Below, piece by piece: positions 14,918-24,085 of a stretch of 64,000 nt of DNA; the stretch's first letter is position 1; each line of letters begins with the position of its first letter. The notes below the pieces were generated by a model. The model was not told the origin of the DNA and made no database searches. It was given only the letters and a program-made list of their open reading frames with translations. This DNA comes from Acidobacteriota bacterium (GTDB taxonomy: Bacteria > Acidobacteriota > Thermoanaerobaculia > Multivoradales > JBCCEF01), in the NCBI GenBank assembly GCA_039028635.1, contig JBCCHV010000014.1, positions 42,374-106,373 on the forward strand, in the 5' to 3' direction. The position numbers and the translations under genes were made by a program.

Positions 14918-16744
14918 ATGGCCAAGTCGAGCCAACTCGCCCAGGACCGCCTCTACGAAATCCGCCACAGCGCCGCCCACGTGCTGGCCCAGGCGGTTCT
15001 CGAGCTCTACCCACAAGCCCGTCTCGGCATCGGTCCCCCGACCGACAACGGCTTCTACTACGACTTCGACCTCGGCCAGGACGAAGACGGCAAGCCGATC
15101 TCCTTCTCGCCCGAGGATCTCGCGGCGATCGAGAAGGGGATGAAGCGCATCATCGGCGGCCGCCACGACTTCGAGCGCCGGGTGGTGAGCGCCGACGAAG
15201 CCTCCGAGCTGTTCGCCGATCAGCCCTACAAGGTCGAGCTGATCGCGGGCCTGGCGAGCGGCGAGGTCGACGAAGACGGCAATGAGATCGAGGCCGCTCC
15301 GGAGATCACCACCTTCCGGCAGGACTCCTTCGAAGACCTCTGCCGCGGCCCTCATGTCGAGCACACCGGCAAGATCCCGGTCGATGCCTTCAAGCTGATG
15401 TCGATCGCCGGGGCCTACTGGCGCGGCGACGAGGCCAACCCGATGATGCAGCGCATCTACGGCACCGCCTGGACCAACAAGAAGGAGCTCCGTCGCCACC
15501 TCGACCTCCTCGAGGAAGCCAAGAAGCGCGACCACCGCAAGATCGGCAAGGACCTCGACATCTTCACCTTCGACGACGAGGTCGGCCCCGGCCTGCCCCT
15601 CTGGCTGCCCAACGGCGGCATCCTGATCGACGAGCTCGAGAAGCTCGCCAAGGAGCTCGAGTTCAAGGCCGGCTACGAGCGGGTGCGCACGCCGCACCTC
15701 ACCAAGGAGAGCCTGTTCCACAAGAGCGGCCACCTGCCGTACTACGCCGAGAGCATGTATCCGCCGATGGAAATGGACGGCTTCAACTACTACATCAAGC
15801 CGATGAACTGCCCCTTCCATCACAAGATCTTCGGCAGTCGGCCGCGCAGCTACCGCGACCTGCCGTTGCGCCTGGCGGAGTACGGCACCTGCTACCGCTA
15901 TGAGAAGAGCGGCGAGCTCTTCGGCCTGATGCGAGTGCGCTCCCTGCAGATGAACGACGCCCACATCTACTGCACCGAGGAGCAGTTCGAGAGCGAGTTC
16001 ATGGCGGTGATCGACATGTACCAGGAGTACTTCCGCCTGTTCGAGATCGAGAGCCACTTCATGCGCCTGTCGACCCACCACAGGAAGGGCCTGGGCAAGA
16101 AGTACGTCGACAACCAGCGCCTGTGGGAGAAGACCGAGGACATGGTGCGCCGCGCCATGGAAGCGGGTGGCGTGCCCTTCGTCGAGGTCGCCGACGAGGC
16201 GGCCTTCTACGGCCCCAAGATCGACGTTCAGATCAAGAGCGCCATCGGCAAGGAGTTCACCCTCGCCACCAACCAGGTCGACTTCGCCCAGCCGGAGCGC
16301 TTCGAGCTCGAGTACATCACCGGCGAGGGCGGTGCCGCCACCCCGCTCTGCATCCACCGGGCACCGCTCTCCACCCACGAGCGCCTGGTCGGCTTCCTGA
16401 TCGAGCACTATGCCGGCGCCTTCCCGCTCTGGCTGGCGCCGCAGCAGGTTCGCCTGGTGCCGATCTCGGACAGCCACAACGAGTATGCCGAGAAGGTCGT
16501 CGCGGAGCTCCGCGGGGCCGGCATCCGGGCCGACTCGGATCTCGCCTCGGAGCGCATGAACGCCAAGATCCGCAAGGCCCAGCTCGCCAAGATTCCCTAC
16601 ATGCTGGTGGTCGGAGACCGCGAGATGGAGGAAGGCACGGTGGCGGTCCGCAAGCGCGACGGCTCGCGCCAGAACGGCGTCCCGGTGGCCGAGCTCCAGG
16701 CCGACCTGCTGAGCCGCATCGCCGAGCGCAGCGCCGGTCTCTGA
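14918..16744 (+). CDS. thrS: Threonyl-tRNA synthetase lacking the N-terminal TGS domain
   Basis: 608 residues, start ATG 14918 with CCCAGGAGCCC upstream. It charges tRNA-Thr with threonine. The protein opens directly with the editing (N2) domain (RHSAAHVLAQAVLELYPQ); the TGS domain of about 60 residues that begins most bacterial ThrRS is absent. Class II motif 2 is seen as CYRYEKSGELFGLMRVRS followed by MNDAHIYC. The zinc cysteine lies in KPMNCPFHHKIF, and the anticodon-binding domain runs from about residue 510 to the end (VRLVPISDSHNEYAEKV). The variants MNDAH for QDDAH and PFHH for PGHV mark a divergent subfamily. A 118-bp leader leaves little room for a T-box, and none was seen. Confidence 0.95.
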   Translation: MAKSSQLAQDRLYEIRHSAAHVLAQAVLELYPQARLGIGPPTDNGFYYDFDLGQDEDGKPISFSPEDLAAIEKGMKRIIGGRHDFERRVVSADEASELFADQPYKVELIAGLASGEVDEDGNEIEAAPEITTFRQDSFEDLCRGPHVEHTGKIPVDAFKLMSIAGAYWRGDEANPMMQRIYGTAWTNKKELRRHLDLLEEAKKRDHRKIGKDLDIFTFDDEVGPGLPLWLPNGGILIDELEKLAKELEFKAGYERVRTPHLTKESLFHKSGHLPYYAESMYPPMEMDGFNYYIKPMNCPFHHKIFGSRPRSYRDLPLRLAEYGTCYRYEKSGELFGLMRVRSLQMNDAHIYCTEEQFESEFMAVIDMYQEYFRLFEIESHFMRLSTHHRKGLGKKYVDNQRLWEKTEDMVRRAMEAGGVPFVEVADEAAFYGPKIDVQIKSAIGKEFTLATNQVDFAQPERFELEYITGEGGAATPLCIHRAPLSTHERLVGFLIEHYAGAFPLWLAPQQVRLVPISDSHNEYAEKVVAELRGAGIRADSDLASERMNAKIRKAQLAKIPYMLVVGDREMEEGTVAVRKRDGSRQNGVPVAELQADLLSRIAERSAGL

Positions 16745-16770
16745 GCGGCCGCCCGATCCGGTCGCGGAGA

Positions 16771-16803
16771 AGCCCGCTCTCCCCCCGGAGAGCGGGCTTT
16801 TGC
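16771..16803 (+). terminator. Intrinsic terminator after thrS
   Basis: AGCCCGCTCTCC and GGAGAGCGGGCT form a perfect 12-bp stem with a CCCC loop, followed by TTTTGCTG. It is 27 bp downstream of the thrS stop. Confidence 0.88.
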
Positions 16804-16971
16804 TGTCTTCAGCGCCTCTATCTCCAGGAACGGTTCAAGCCTCGGCCCTGGAGCCCAACCTCGAGCTGCTGAGCTGAAGTAAACCCATACACACACGGAG
16901 TGCACCTTCAGGCGTCACATCCATGAGACCAGCCTCGCGGCTGGTCACTTCTTGCCAAGGAGACCTGATCC

Positions 16972-19900
16972 ATGACCCGAAGATCCACTCTCGCAGCAGT
17001 CCTGATGGCTGCCTTCCTTCTCTCCGCCGGCTCCCAGGTGCTCGGCCAGGGCCCTGTCATCTGGATTCAGCACCGCCATAGTCCGGTTCTCGACGTGGCC
17101 TCCCGCTCCCTTTCCATCGTCCCGGTTTCGCCAACAACGAGCCAGGTCATCGTGCAAGGGACCGTCTATCTGGCCGAGGCCGGCGGTCTCGATTACATCT
17201 CCTGCGATCCCCGCTTCAATGTTCAAAGCCTCAGTCCGGACACCTGGGATCAGCTCGAATCTCACCCCTACGATTTCGAGTACATCTCGCCGCCCGTCGC
17301 CCCAGTCCAAACGGACGGTCAGTTCTTGACCTGCTCGATTGTCAACACGGTTGACAACTGCTACGTCGATGCCTTCGGTAACTTCCACAACAATGGCGTT
17401 TTCGCTCGCCTCGAAGGCGCCGCCTACGACGGCCTCAACCCTCAAGAGACCTCGGCCTACACCACCACGGCATATCTGCCATGCACTCCGTCCTACAACC
17501 TCGAAATCGAGGCGATTGCGCCGGCCAACTACACCATTTCGGTCTTGGTGCTGCAGAGTCTTCCCAACGGCGGGAACGCTCCTCCGATCCAAGCCACTTT
17601 GAACGCCGGCCCGCTACCCAACATCGAAGAGGTCGGTCCCTTGCTCGATGGCTCCCAGTTCGAGGTTCGCTACCGCGGCTCGACGGCGATCAACCCCAGC
17701 ACCGGCAGGGATGCACTCTTCTGTGAGTTTTCGCCGGACTCGGGCCAGATCGAGTTCGGAAACCACCGAATCGATGGGTTCTGCTACTGCGTCGCAGGAG
17801 AGAATGAGGATGGCAGTTGCATCATTCCAGACGATTGCACCAACTTGGCCGGTGCGGAATCCGGCCTTGGCTGTGGCGAGCCCAATATTCCACATCCTCC
17901 GATCGAAGATACCTTTCACTTTCGCTACTGGCTCGACCGCCTGCAATCTCTTCCCATATCACTGCAGAACATCGAAAACGTCTGGCGCAACCTGAGAAAT
18001 CTCGAGTGCCGCACGGACTGCTTCACCACCGAGCATCAAACCTGTAGCTGGGTGCTCTGCATCCCGAACCCGACGGCAGGAGCCAATGATCCTTGTGGTC
18101 AGGATCCCGACTATCCGAACCAAATGGAGGTCTGTACTGAAACCATCGACTGCAGTCCCGTTTGTCACGACACGGAGCGAGCCGCGGATAGCCCCTTCTG
18201 GGGCTCCAGCGGCTCGAGTCCGACCCTCGGCACCGGCGCCACGCTGAAGACCACCACCGCTTCTCGCTTCGGATCCACCGGTCCTGAGGGAGTCCAAATC
18301 GTCGACGACACCTACTTCGTCCTGGCCCGTGGGTTCGACCCCGATGGCCTCGCCGGATTCGCGGTTTTTGTCGATGGCTCACCGGTCAGCGCGGAATTTC
18401 GATCCGACATGGCGTCCGGCACGGCCCATGCCCTCGTTATCGATACCTCGGATTTGAGCGAGGGGCTGCACGAGGTCGAGCTCGTCGTCATTGAAGACGA
18501 GTCCACTTTCTACACCCCGACCCACACCAGAGTATCGATCTGGGTCGACCACAGTCCGCCATCGGCCGAGCCGGATCTGATGGTGACACGGCCTCACAAT
18601 GGCAGCGAGGTTCCGTCCGGTTCTGATGAAACGGTTCAATCGCCACCCACCACGGGCTCATCCTGGACCGGACGTTATCGCCTCGAAAACCGCGGTCAGC
18701 AAGACCTCGAGATCGAGACGGCCCGCATCACCGGAGACTGCTGGTCTCTGTCGTCGCCGCCGCAGGCGGTGATTGCCGCCGGTCAGAGCAGCGACCTCGA
18801 GATCACCCTCGAATGCGGTCAGCCGGGCACCTACACGGGACAGCTCGAGCTGCACAGCAATGACCCGGATCTCGGCATCTATGAGCTGTCGATCACCGGC
18901 CAAGTCGTCCCCGAGCCGGGCCCCAATCTCCGGGTCGAGCACTTCGTCACCGGCGAGATCATTCGGCCCGATTCGTCGTTCGATCTTCCCGGTGCCCAGC
19001 CGCAGCTCGGGAGTCGGCGAAGCTACAAGATCCGCGTCTCCAACACCGGCCAACAAACGTTGAGCATCTTCAACGCCGGCGCCTTGGTGAGCGGTCCCTG
19101 TTGGTCTCAGACTTCACGACCATCGTCCAGCCTGGCGCCCGGGGAATCGAGCCACTTCTGGGCAACCCTGGGAAAGGTCTGCGCGCTACCCGGGGCTTAC
19201 ACCGCCCAGATTCGAATCTCGTCGTCCGACCCAACGCCGGCCAGCTTCGAGTTCTCGATTTCCGGTCGAGTGCTTCCCGCAGCGGGCCCCGATCTTTGGA
19301 TTTCCGAGGTGGGTGGAGGCGTCATCTATCCGGTGAGTAATCCGGTCGTCTTCCCCAGCACCCAGACCGGAGCACCGGTGTGGAAGCTCTTCGAGATCGA
19401 GAACCGGGGGTCCGAGACCCTCACCATCTCGAACCCCGGCAACTTCGTCCAGGGGATTGGCTACTCGCTGATCCAAGCACCGGCCGCCACCGTTCCAGCG
19501 GGAGGCTCGACCAGCTTCCGGGTTCGCCTGATGTCGAACACCGCCGGGACCTTCGCTGGCAGTGCAGAAATCGCCACCAACGATCCGGATCAGTCGGTCT
19601 TTTCGATCGGATTCCTCGGTACCGTCAGTGACCCTTCGGGTCCCCATCTCGTGGTCACCAGCAACGGCACCGAGATTCAAGACGGCGGCCTCTATTTGCT
19701 GCCTCCGGCGGTGCCCATGGGCACTTCGTCGCGTCAGTTCACGATCGAGAACCGAGGCAACTCGGCGCTGGTGATTCACCAACCGACCGACATCGTCTCG
19801 GGAGATCACTTCACCCTCATCGAGGCTCCCGACTCCACCGTGGCCGCTGGCGCGAGCACGACCTTCCGGGTCCAGCTCCGAAGTCCCACCGTGGGCGTTT

Positions 19901-19998
19901 ACTCGGGCTTCGTCGAGATCTCGTCGAACGACCCCGACAGCGGGACCTTGGTTTTCGGACTCCACGGACGGGTCGAGAGCAACTCTCTAACCCCGTGA
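16972..19998 (+). CDS. Large secreted protein with tandem choice-of-anchor D (ASPM/SPD-2/Hydin-like) domains
   Basis: 1008 residues, with AAGGAGACCTG before the ATG. A signal peptide is evident (LAAVLMAAFLLSAGSQVLGQG, cleavage near 26). Residues about 30-520 are a cysteine-containing region with no family I recognise. From about residue 540 come four Ig-like choice-of-anchor D repeats, each with a pattern such as IENRGxxxLxI and TNDPD or SNDPD. Examples are YRLENRGQQDLEI, YKIRVSNTGQQTLSI, FEIENRGSETLTI and FTIENRGNSALVI. These domains are typical of exported surface or appendage proteins. No C-terminal sorting signal is visible, so it may be released. Lower GC in the first half than in neighbours hints at different composition. 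Monocistronic. Confidence 0.82.
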   Translation: MTRRSTLAAVLMAAFLLSAGSQVLGQGPVIWIQHRHSPVLDVASRSLSIVPVSPTTSQVIVQGTVYLAEAGGLDYISCDPRFNVQSLSPDTWDQLESHPYDFEYISPPVAPVQTDGQFLTCSIVNTVDNCYVDAFGNFHNNGVFARLEGAAYDGLNPQETSAYTTTAYLPCTPSYNLEIEAIAPANYTISVLVLQSLPNGGNAPPIQATLNAGPLPNIEEVGPLLDGSQFEVRYRGSTAINPSTGRDALFCEFSPDSGQIEFGNHRIDGFCYCVAGENEDGSCIIPDDCTNLAGAESGLGCGEPNIPHPPIEDTFHFRYWLDRLQSLPISLQNIENVWRNLRNLECRTDCFTTEHQTCSWVLCIPNPTAGANDPCGQDPDYPNQMEVCTETIDCSPVCHDTERAADSPFWGSSGSSPTLGTGATLKTTTASRFGSTGPEGVQIVDDTYFVLARGFDPDGLAGFAVFVDGSPVSAEFRSDMASGTAHALVIDTSDLSEGLHEVELVVIEDESTFYTPTHTRVSIWVDHSPPSAEPDLMVTRPHNGSEVPSGSDETVQSPPTTGSSWTGRYRLENRGQQDLEIETARITGDCWSLSSPPQAVIAAGQSSDLEITLECGQPGTYTGQLELHSNDPDLGIYELSITGQVVPEPGPNLRVEHFVTGEIIRPDSSFDLPGAQPQLGSRRSYKIRVSNTGQQTLSIFNAGALVSGPCWSQTSRPSSSLAPGESSHFWATLGKVCALPGAYTAQIRISSSDPTPASFEFSISGRVLPAAGPDLWISEVGGGVIYPVSNPVVFPSTQTGAPVWKLFEIENRGSETLTISNPGNFVQGIGYSLIQAPAATVPAGGSTSFRVRLMSNTAGTFAGSAEIATNDPDQSVFSIGFLGTVSDPSGPHLVVTSNGTEIQDGGLYLLPPAVPMGTSSRQFTIENRGNSALVIHQPTDIVSGDHFTLIEAPDSTVAAGASTTFRVQLRSPTVGVYSGFVEISSNDPDSGTLVFGLHGRVESNSLTP

Positions 19999-20005
19999 AC
20001 GAGAA

Positions 20006-20032
20006 ACGGCCCGCCCCTCGGGGGCGGGCCGT
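20006..20032. terminator. Hairpin between convergent genes
   Basis: ACGGCCCGCCCC and GGGGCGGGCCGT form a perfect 12-bp stem around TCG, between the convergent stops at 19998 and 20076. It lacks a T-tract but could terminate or insulate both directions. Confidence 0.6.
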
Positions 20033-20075
20033 GAACCACCAGCGACCGGATCGTGAGATCCGGCAGCGGAAAGGA

Positions 20076-21611
20076 CTAGACGTCTTCGCGACGGCGGCGG
20101 CTCATCATCCAAAGGGCCGCAGCCAGCAGCAACAACGCCAAACCGAAGAGCCCGATGGTGTCGACCGTCGGAACCTCGATGATGTCCGGCAAGTTGGCGC
20201 CAAACCAACCGATGTCGGCGAACAGCTCGTCGGTCAGATCGACGTCGGTGCCGATGTCCGGATTGATGAAGGGCTCCATCAACAGGTTCGGCGTCGCCGA
20301 GGTGTCCCAATGGGAAACGCTCGAGCCCGGCTGCACCGGATTGGGCGCGAACAGCTTGACGAAGCCATTGGCGTCGGCTCCGGCCAGGCTGTTGACGTCG
20401 AGGGTGATCGAACCCTGCGGCGCGCCGCCCAGGTTGGCCACCGGGAAGACACCGCGAATGGTGTCGCCGTCGGCCATCGAAATGCCGATGCTCGGGATGG
20501 TGATGCCACCCGGATCGGTACCGCCCATCGGCGGCAGACCGGTGGCCGCGTTGTTGGTCACCACCACACCGATGGCGCCAGCGGCCTGGGCATTCTGGGT
20601 CTTGGTCACGAAGGCGCAGTTGCCGCGCGCGATGATCGCGATGTTGCCCGCCGGGAATCCCGCCAACGGCTCACAGCCGTCGAGGGGATCGGCACCGGCA
20701 CCATCGTTGGCGATCGCCAGCGAGCCACTGGTACCGGGAACCGCCACCGCCGGGCCGTAGGTCGCGCCCTGGGCAGCATAGGTGCCGGCGATCCCGCCCG
20801 GAGCGGTGATCACGAGGGCCGCCGGGTTGACCAGCACGTTGGGCGCCTCGGCGCGCACCGCGGCGCCGGTCCACACCAGGTTCTGGTCATTGATCGCCGA
20901 AGCCATCCGCTCGGCGTCGTTCATCTCCGACCACAGCAGGCCGGTGGTGTTGTCGCGGCTGAACTGGGTGAAGATGTCCGCCTGGTTCTGGAACAGGGCA
21001 CCGGTCGCCTCGTTGGCGAAGTTGGCGAAGCCGAGACCATGACCGAGCTCGTGCTTGACCACCTGGAAAAGATCGGTGGTGTTGGCCGGCGCGTTGTTGT
21101 CGAGGCCGTAGTACCAGTTGTTGGTACCCAAGCAGTTGGGGTTGTTGTCGATGTCCGAGTTGAAACGCGCCTGCAGGTCGTCGCCCTGCAGACCCTCCGG
21201 CGGCGGCGGATCGAGATCGACCCCGGCGATGCGGTTGGCGAGGGCGGCGTGGTACCAGGTGTCGGCGAAATCGGCGTTGTCGAAGTTGGCCTGCACCACC
21301 AGGGCGCCGGCGGAGCCGAGCACTGCCGAAGTCGCGTCGCAGAACAGCGGGTCGAAGTTGGCACGCACGAAGATCTCGACATCGCTGTCGAGAATGGCGC
21401 CCCACTGATCGGCGGCGGCCAGGAAGACGTTCAGGCGCTGCTCACCGACGGAGGCGGCGGTGTCGTTGCCAGCGGCCGGCAGGAGCGGCGGACCGGGATC
21501 GTTGAAACCCTCGCCAGGACCGTCCATGTTGACGATGGTGATGGTGGCGGCGCCGAAGGCCGGCACGGCGAGCAGAAGAGCGAGCAGCGAGAGCAGGGTC
21601 GTCTTACGCAT
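20076..21611 (-). CDS. Secreted zinc metalloprotease with PA domain and IPTL-like C-terminal anchor
   Basis: 511 residues from ATG 21611. Signal peptide MRKTTLLSLLALLLAVPAFG. The catalytic motif is HELGHGLGFANF near residue 190 (HExxH with a following GxGFxNF). A protease-associated (PA) domain follows at about 290-400 (GNIAIIARGNCAFVTKTQNA, GAIGVVVTNN). The C-terminus reads VPTVDTIGLFGLALLLL and ends RRRR, the pattern of IPTL-CTERM/PEP-CTERM-like anchors that hold proteins at the envelope until processing. It follows the small exported protein 21615-22079 by only 3 bp. A paralogue lacking the PA domain and anchor lies at 22397-23428. Confidence 0.85.
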   Translation of the reverse strand: MRKTTLLSLLALLLAVPAFGAATITIVNMDGPGEGFNDPGPPLLPAAGNDTAASVGEQRLNVFLAAADQWGAILDSDVEIFVRANFDPLFCDATSAVLGSAGALVVQANFDNADFADTWYHAALANRIAGVDLDPPPPEGLQGDDLQARFNSDIDNNPNCLGTNNWYYGLDNNAPANTTDLFQVVKHELGHGLGFANFANEATGALFQNQADIFTQFSRDNTTGLLWSEMNDAERMASAINDQNLVWTGAAVRAEAPNVLVNPAALVITAPGGIAGTYAAQGATYGPAVAVPGTSGSLAIANDGAGADPLDGCEPLAGFPAGNIAIIARGNCAFVTKTQNAQAAGAIGVVVTNNAATGLPPMGGTDPGGITIPSIGISMADGDTIRGVFPVANLGGAPQGSITLDVNSLAGADANGFVKLFAPNPVQPGSSVSHWDTSATPNLLMEPFINPDIGTDVDLTDELFADIGWFGANLPDIIEVPTVDTIGLFGLALLLLAAALWMMSRRRREDV

Positions 21612-21614
21612 CGC

Positions 21615-22079
21615 CTACTCCTCCACCGAGGGGTGAGGGTGATGGTGACCGGCGGCGAAATGGGCTGCCTTCTCGGAGCTGTCGAGGCAGTCGTGAACCA
21701 CCTCGCCATCGTCGGCGATGCGGGCCACGGCGTAGCTCATGTAACGCCCCTGCAGGTCGACGGAGGTCGAGCCATCGGCCCGCTCGACGCGGGTCAGGCC
21801 GACATCGGTACGCTCGGCGATGGCGCTGGCGAGGCCCGACTCGGCGACCTCTTCGGCCGTCGGAGCGCGCAGCTCCCCGGTCTCGGGATCGATGAAGGCG
21901 CGCATACCCTGTCCCTCCGCCGTCGGCTCTGGTGCGATTTCTATCTCCGCGATCACCGGAGCCACCGAGGGGTTCGCGGTCGCGAAGCTGGCATAGGCCC
22001 AGACTCCGCAAGCGAGAACGCCGACGACGGCGACGACGACCGAGGCACGCCTCATGAGAGGTGCGTGCGGTGCTTGCAT
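21615..22079 (-). CDS. Small exported protein paired with the metalloprotease (paralogue A)
   Basis: 154 residues from ATG 22079, preceded by GAAGGAGGACGGAAG. A single N-terminal hydrophobic segment (ASVVVAVVGVLACGVWAYA) is a signal peptide or anchor. The mature part has two motifs shared with 23430-23906: DPETGELRAPTAEEV and RADGSTSVDLQGRY, followed by ARI.DDGEVVHDC. It ends HFAAGHHHPHPSVEE, a His-rich tail that could bind zinc. It sits directly upstream of the protease gene. A chaperone, inhibitor or zinc-delivery partner for the protease is conceivable; no known family was recognised. Confidence 0.75.
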   Translation of the reverse strand: MQAPHAPLMRRASVVVAVVGVLACGVWAYASFATANPSVAPVIAEIEIAPEPTAEGQGMRAFIDPETGELRAPTAEEVAESGLASAIAERTDVGLTRVERADGSTSVDLQGRYMSYAVARIADDGEVVHDCLDSSEKAAHFAAGHHHPHPSVEE

Positions 22080-22396
22080 CTTCCGTCCTCCTTCAAAGCG
22101 GTTTTACATTCATACGAAGAGACCAGGTTGTCCAACATCCCGGTACGCGGACCCTCCCGCAACAGATTTCCAGACATCGGCCAAGGAGTCACGAATACAG
22201 GGCTATGACGTACGAACATACCAGTCCGAATCGAAGTCTGACAAGAATGGCCACCGGCGGACGCAGAAACTCCTAATCACCACGGGGAGTACCCGACGGC
22301 GACGATCCGGGGGGCGGCGGGGAGCCGCCCCCGGCGGGGTCGACCCCACCGCGATCGGCAAGCCCTTGCAGGCGCCGGCCCCGGCGGGTCCGAGGT
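22080..22396. other. Non-coding gap with candidate minus-strand promoter
   Basis: 317 bp between two protease modules. On the minus strand TTGTCA, an 18-nt spacer and TATGTT stand about 130 bp before the ATG at 22079 and form a plausible sigma70 promoter. The part next to 22397 is GC-rich with overlapping palindromes (around 22305-22370) that could terminate the upstream protease transcript. No gene or RNA recognised. Confidence 0.4.
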
Positions 22397-23428
22397 CTAC
22401 TGCACGGTCGAGCTCCAGAGGGTCAGGTCACCGCTCTCGAAGCCATCGAGAAAAATGCCCGTGCGGCCCTCCTCCCAGCCGACGTCGAAGAGCTGCTCGT
22501 CGGTGAGATCGAGGCCGTAACCGGAGACATTGCCGATGGACGGCTCCATCAGCAGATCCGGCGACGCGGTGTCGATCCAGTGCGAGATCGACGAACCGAA
22601 AGCCACCGGATTCGGGGTGAAGAAACGCAACCTGCCCTGACCATCGGCGCCGGAGGTGAGAAAGCCGGTGGCCGCGGTGACGTGCGGTCCATCCCAGACC
22701 ACATTGCCGGTGTTGATCGCCGAGGCCACTCGCTCAGCCTCGGTCATGGTGTCCCAGTGCTCGTTGGTCGTGGTGTCGAAGGTGTACACGGTGTAAATGT
22801 CCGGCAGGTCGAGAGGCGAGGTGCCATCGCGTTCGTCGACGAAGTTCGAAAAGCCGATGCCGTGGGCGATCTCGTGCAGCACGACCTGCAGCAGATCGAG
22901 GGTGCCGAAGGGGGCGTTGGCGTCGGCACCGTAGTACCAATCGGTGCCGCCGAGGCAGTTGTCATCGCTGTCGAGCAGGGTGTTGAAACGCGCGAAGACA
23001 TCATGGCCCACCGAGCCTTCCGGCGGATTGGGATCGAGATCGCGACCGGTGAGGCGGTTGGCGAGGGCGACGTGGTACCAGGTGTCGAGGCGGTCGGCCC
23101 CGGGGAAGTTGCTGTTCAGCAACGCCGCCCCCGCCAAACCGAGCTGGGCGAACTGGGCGTCGCAGAACAGGGGATCGAAGTTCGAGCGAACGATGATCTC
23201 GACATTGCTGTCGAGGAAGTTGCTCAGAATCACTCCGGCCTGGTTGAACACGAACAGGCGCTGCGCGCCAAGGGTGGTTTCGGGATTGATCCCGACCGCG
23301 GCCACCACCGTCGGATCGTTGAAGCCCTCTCCCGGATCGTCGTTGTTGAGAATGGTCACGGTGACATCGGCCCAGGCCGCGCTGGCGAAGGCCGCGGCGA
23401 GCAGCAAGCAGGAGAGCAGGCGCGCCAT
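22397..23428 (-). CDS. Secreted zinc metalloprotease (paralogue B, no PA domain)
   Basis: 343 residues from ATG 23428; the open frame extends upstream but only this start gives a signal peptide (MARLLSCLLLAAAFASAAWA). The catalytic motif is HEIAHGIGFSNF. Shared with the 20076-21611 protease are NNDDPGEGFNDP near the mature N-terminus, SNVEIIVRSNFDPLFCD, TWYHVALANRLTGRDLDP and SHWIDTASPDLLMEPS. The PA domain and C-terminal anchor of the paralogue are missing, so this form is probably released. The C-terminus (GIFLDGFESGDLTLWS) is a sequence often seen at the end of exported proteins of this type. It abuts the small exported protein gene 23430-23906. Confidence 0.83.
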   Translation of the reverse strand: MARLLSCLLLAAAFASAAWADVTVTILNNDDPGEGFNDPTVVAAVGINPETTLGAQRLFVFNQAGVILSNFLDSNVEIIVRSNFDPLFCDAQFAQLGLAGAALLNSNFPGADRLDTWYHVALANRLTGRDLDPNPPEGSVGHDVFARFNTLLDSDDNCLGGTDWYYGADANAPFGTLDLLQVVLHEIAHGIGFSNFVDERDGTSPLDLPDIYTVYTFDTTTNEHWDTMTEAERVASAINTGNVVWDGPHVTAATGFLTSGADGQGRLRFFTPNPVAFGSSISHWIDTASPDLLMEPSIGNVSGYGLDLTDEQLFDVGWEEGRTGIFLDGFESGDLTLWSSTVQ

Positions 23429-23429
23429 C

Positions 23430-23906
23430 CTAGTTCTCCCCTCCGGCCTCGGTGCTGTTCTCTTCCGCGGCCTGTTGGCGTGCCGCGGCGCGCTCGCGGT
23501 AGAGACGGATCGCGGCGTTGCCGTCGTCATCGCAGTGCGAGTGCAGCTTGCCGTCGGCGTCGATCCGGGCGAAGGAGGAGTGATAGAAGCGCTCCTTGAG
23601 ATCCACCTTGAGGCTGCCATCGATGCCGCGGATGGCCACCAAGCCCTCGGAGGACTCGTTGGCCACCGGCCCGACGTGACCGGCGCGGCGAAGCTCGTCG
23701 GCGGTGGCGGCCCGCAGCTTGCCGGTGACCGCATCGCGCACCACCCACATGGCGTTGGCGGTGGGTGCCATCACCGTCTCTTCGGCAACGTCCTCATTGC
23801 CGGGCGCCGCTTTTGCCGCTTTCGATTCCTCGCCCCCGACCAGGCCGGCGAAGGCCGAGAGCAAGGCGCAGAAGACCACCATCTTCCTGTTGAATGTGCT
23901 TTTCAT
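23430..23906 (-). CDS. Small exported protein paired with the metalloprotease (paralogue B)
   Basis: 158 residues if started at ATG 23906, which gives a compact signal peptide (MKSTFNRKMVVFCALLSAFA); ATG 23924 would add six residues. Two motifs match the protein at 21615-22079: DAVTGKLRAATADEL and GIDGSLKVDLKERF, then ARIDADGKLHSHCDDD. It stops one base before the protease start, so the pair is probably cotranslated. Unlike paralogue A it ends in a charged Glu/Ala tail, not a His tail. Function unknown; the conserved pairing argues for a role in protease folding, inhibition or metal supply. Confidence 0.75.
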   Translation of the reverse strand: MKSTFNRKMVVFCALLSAFAGLVGGEESKAAKAAPGNEDVAEETVMAPTANAMWVVRDAVTGKLRAATADELRRAGHVGPVANESSEGLVAIRGIDGSLKVDLKERFYHSSFARIDADGKLHSHCDDDGNAAIRLYRERAAARQQAAEENSTEAGGEN

Positions 23907-24085
23907 GGTGCTGAGGTCCCCCAAAACAGTTGAAACCAGACTCGGACCCCGAAAGGGCCCGCGGGTGCCCGTCCATCACGCCTGAGGGCCCGTGGGGTGG
24001 GCTACTCCGAGATTGCGGACATCTGTCCGTCAGCACGCCATGAAGGCATGAAGGGAGAGATCACGGAAGGAAGGGAGAGATCGCC

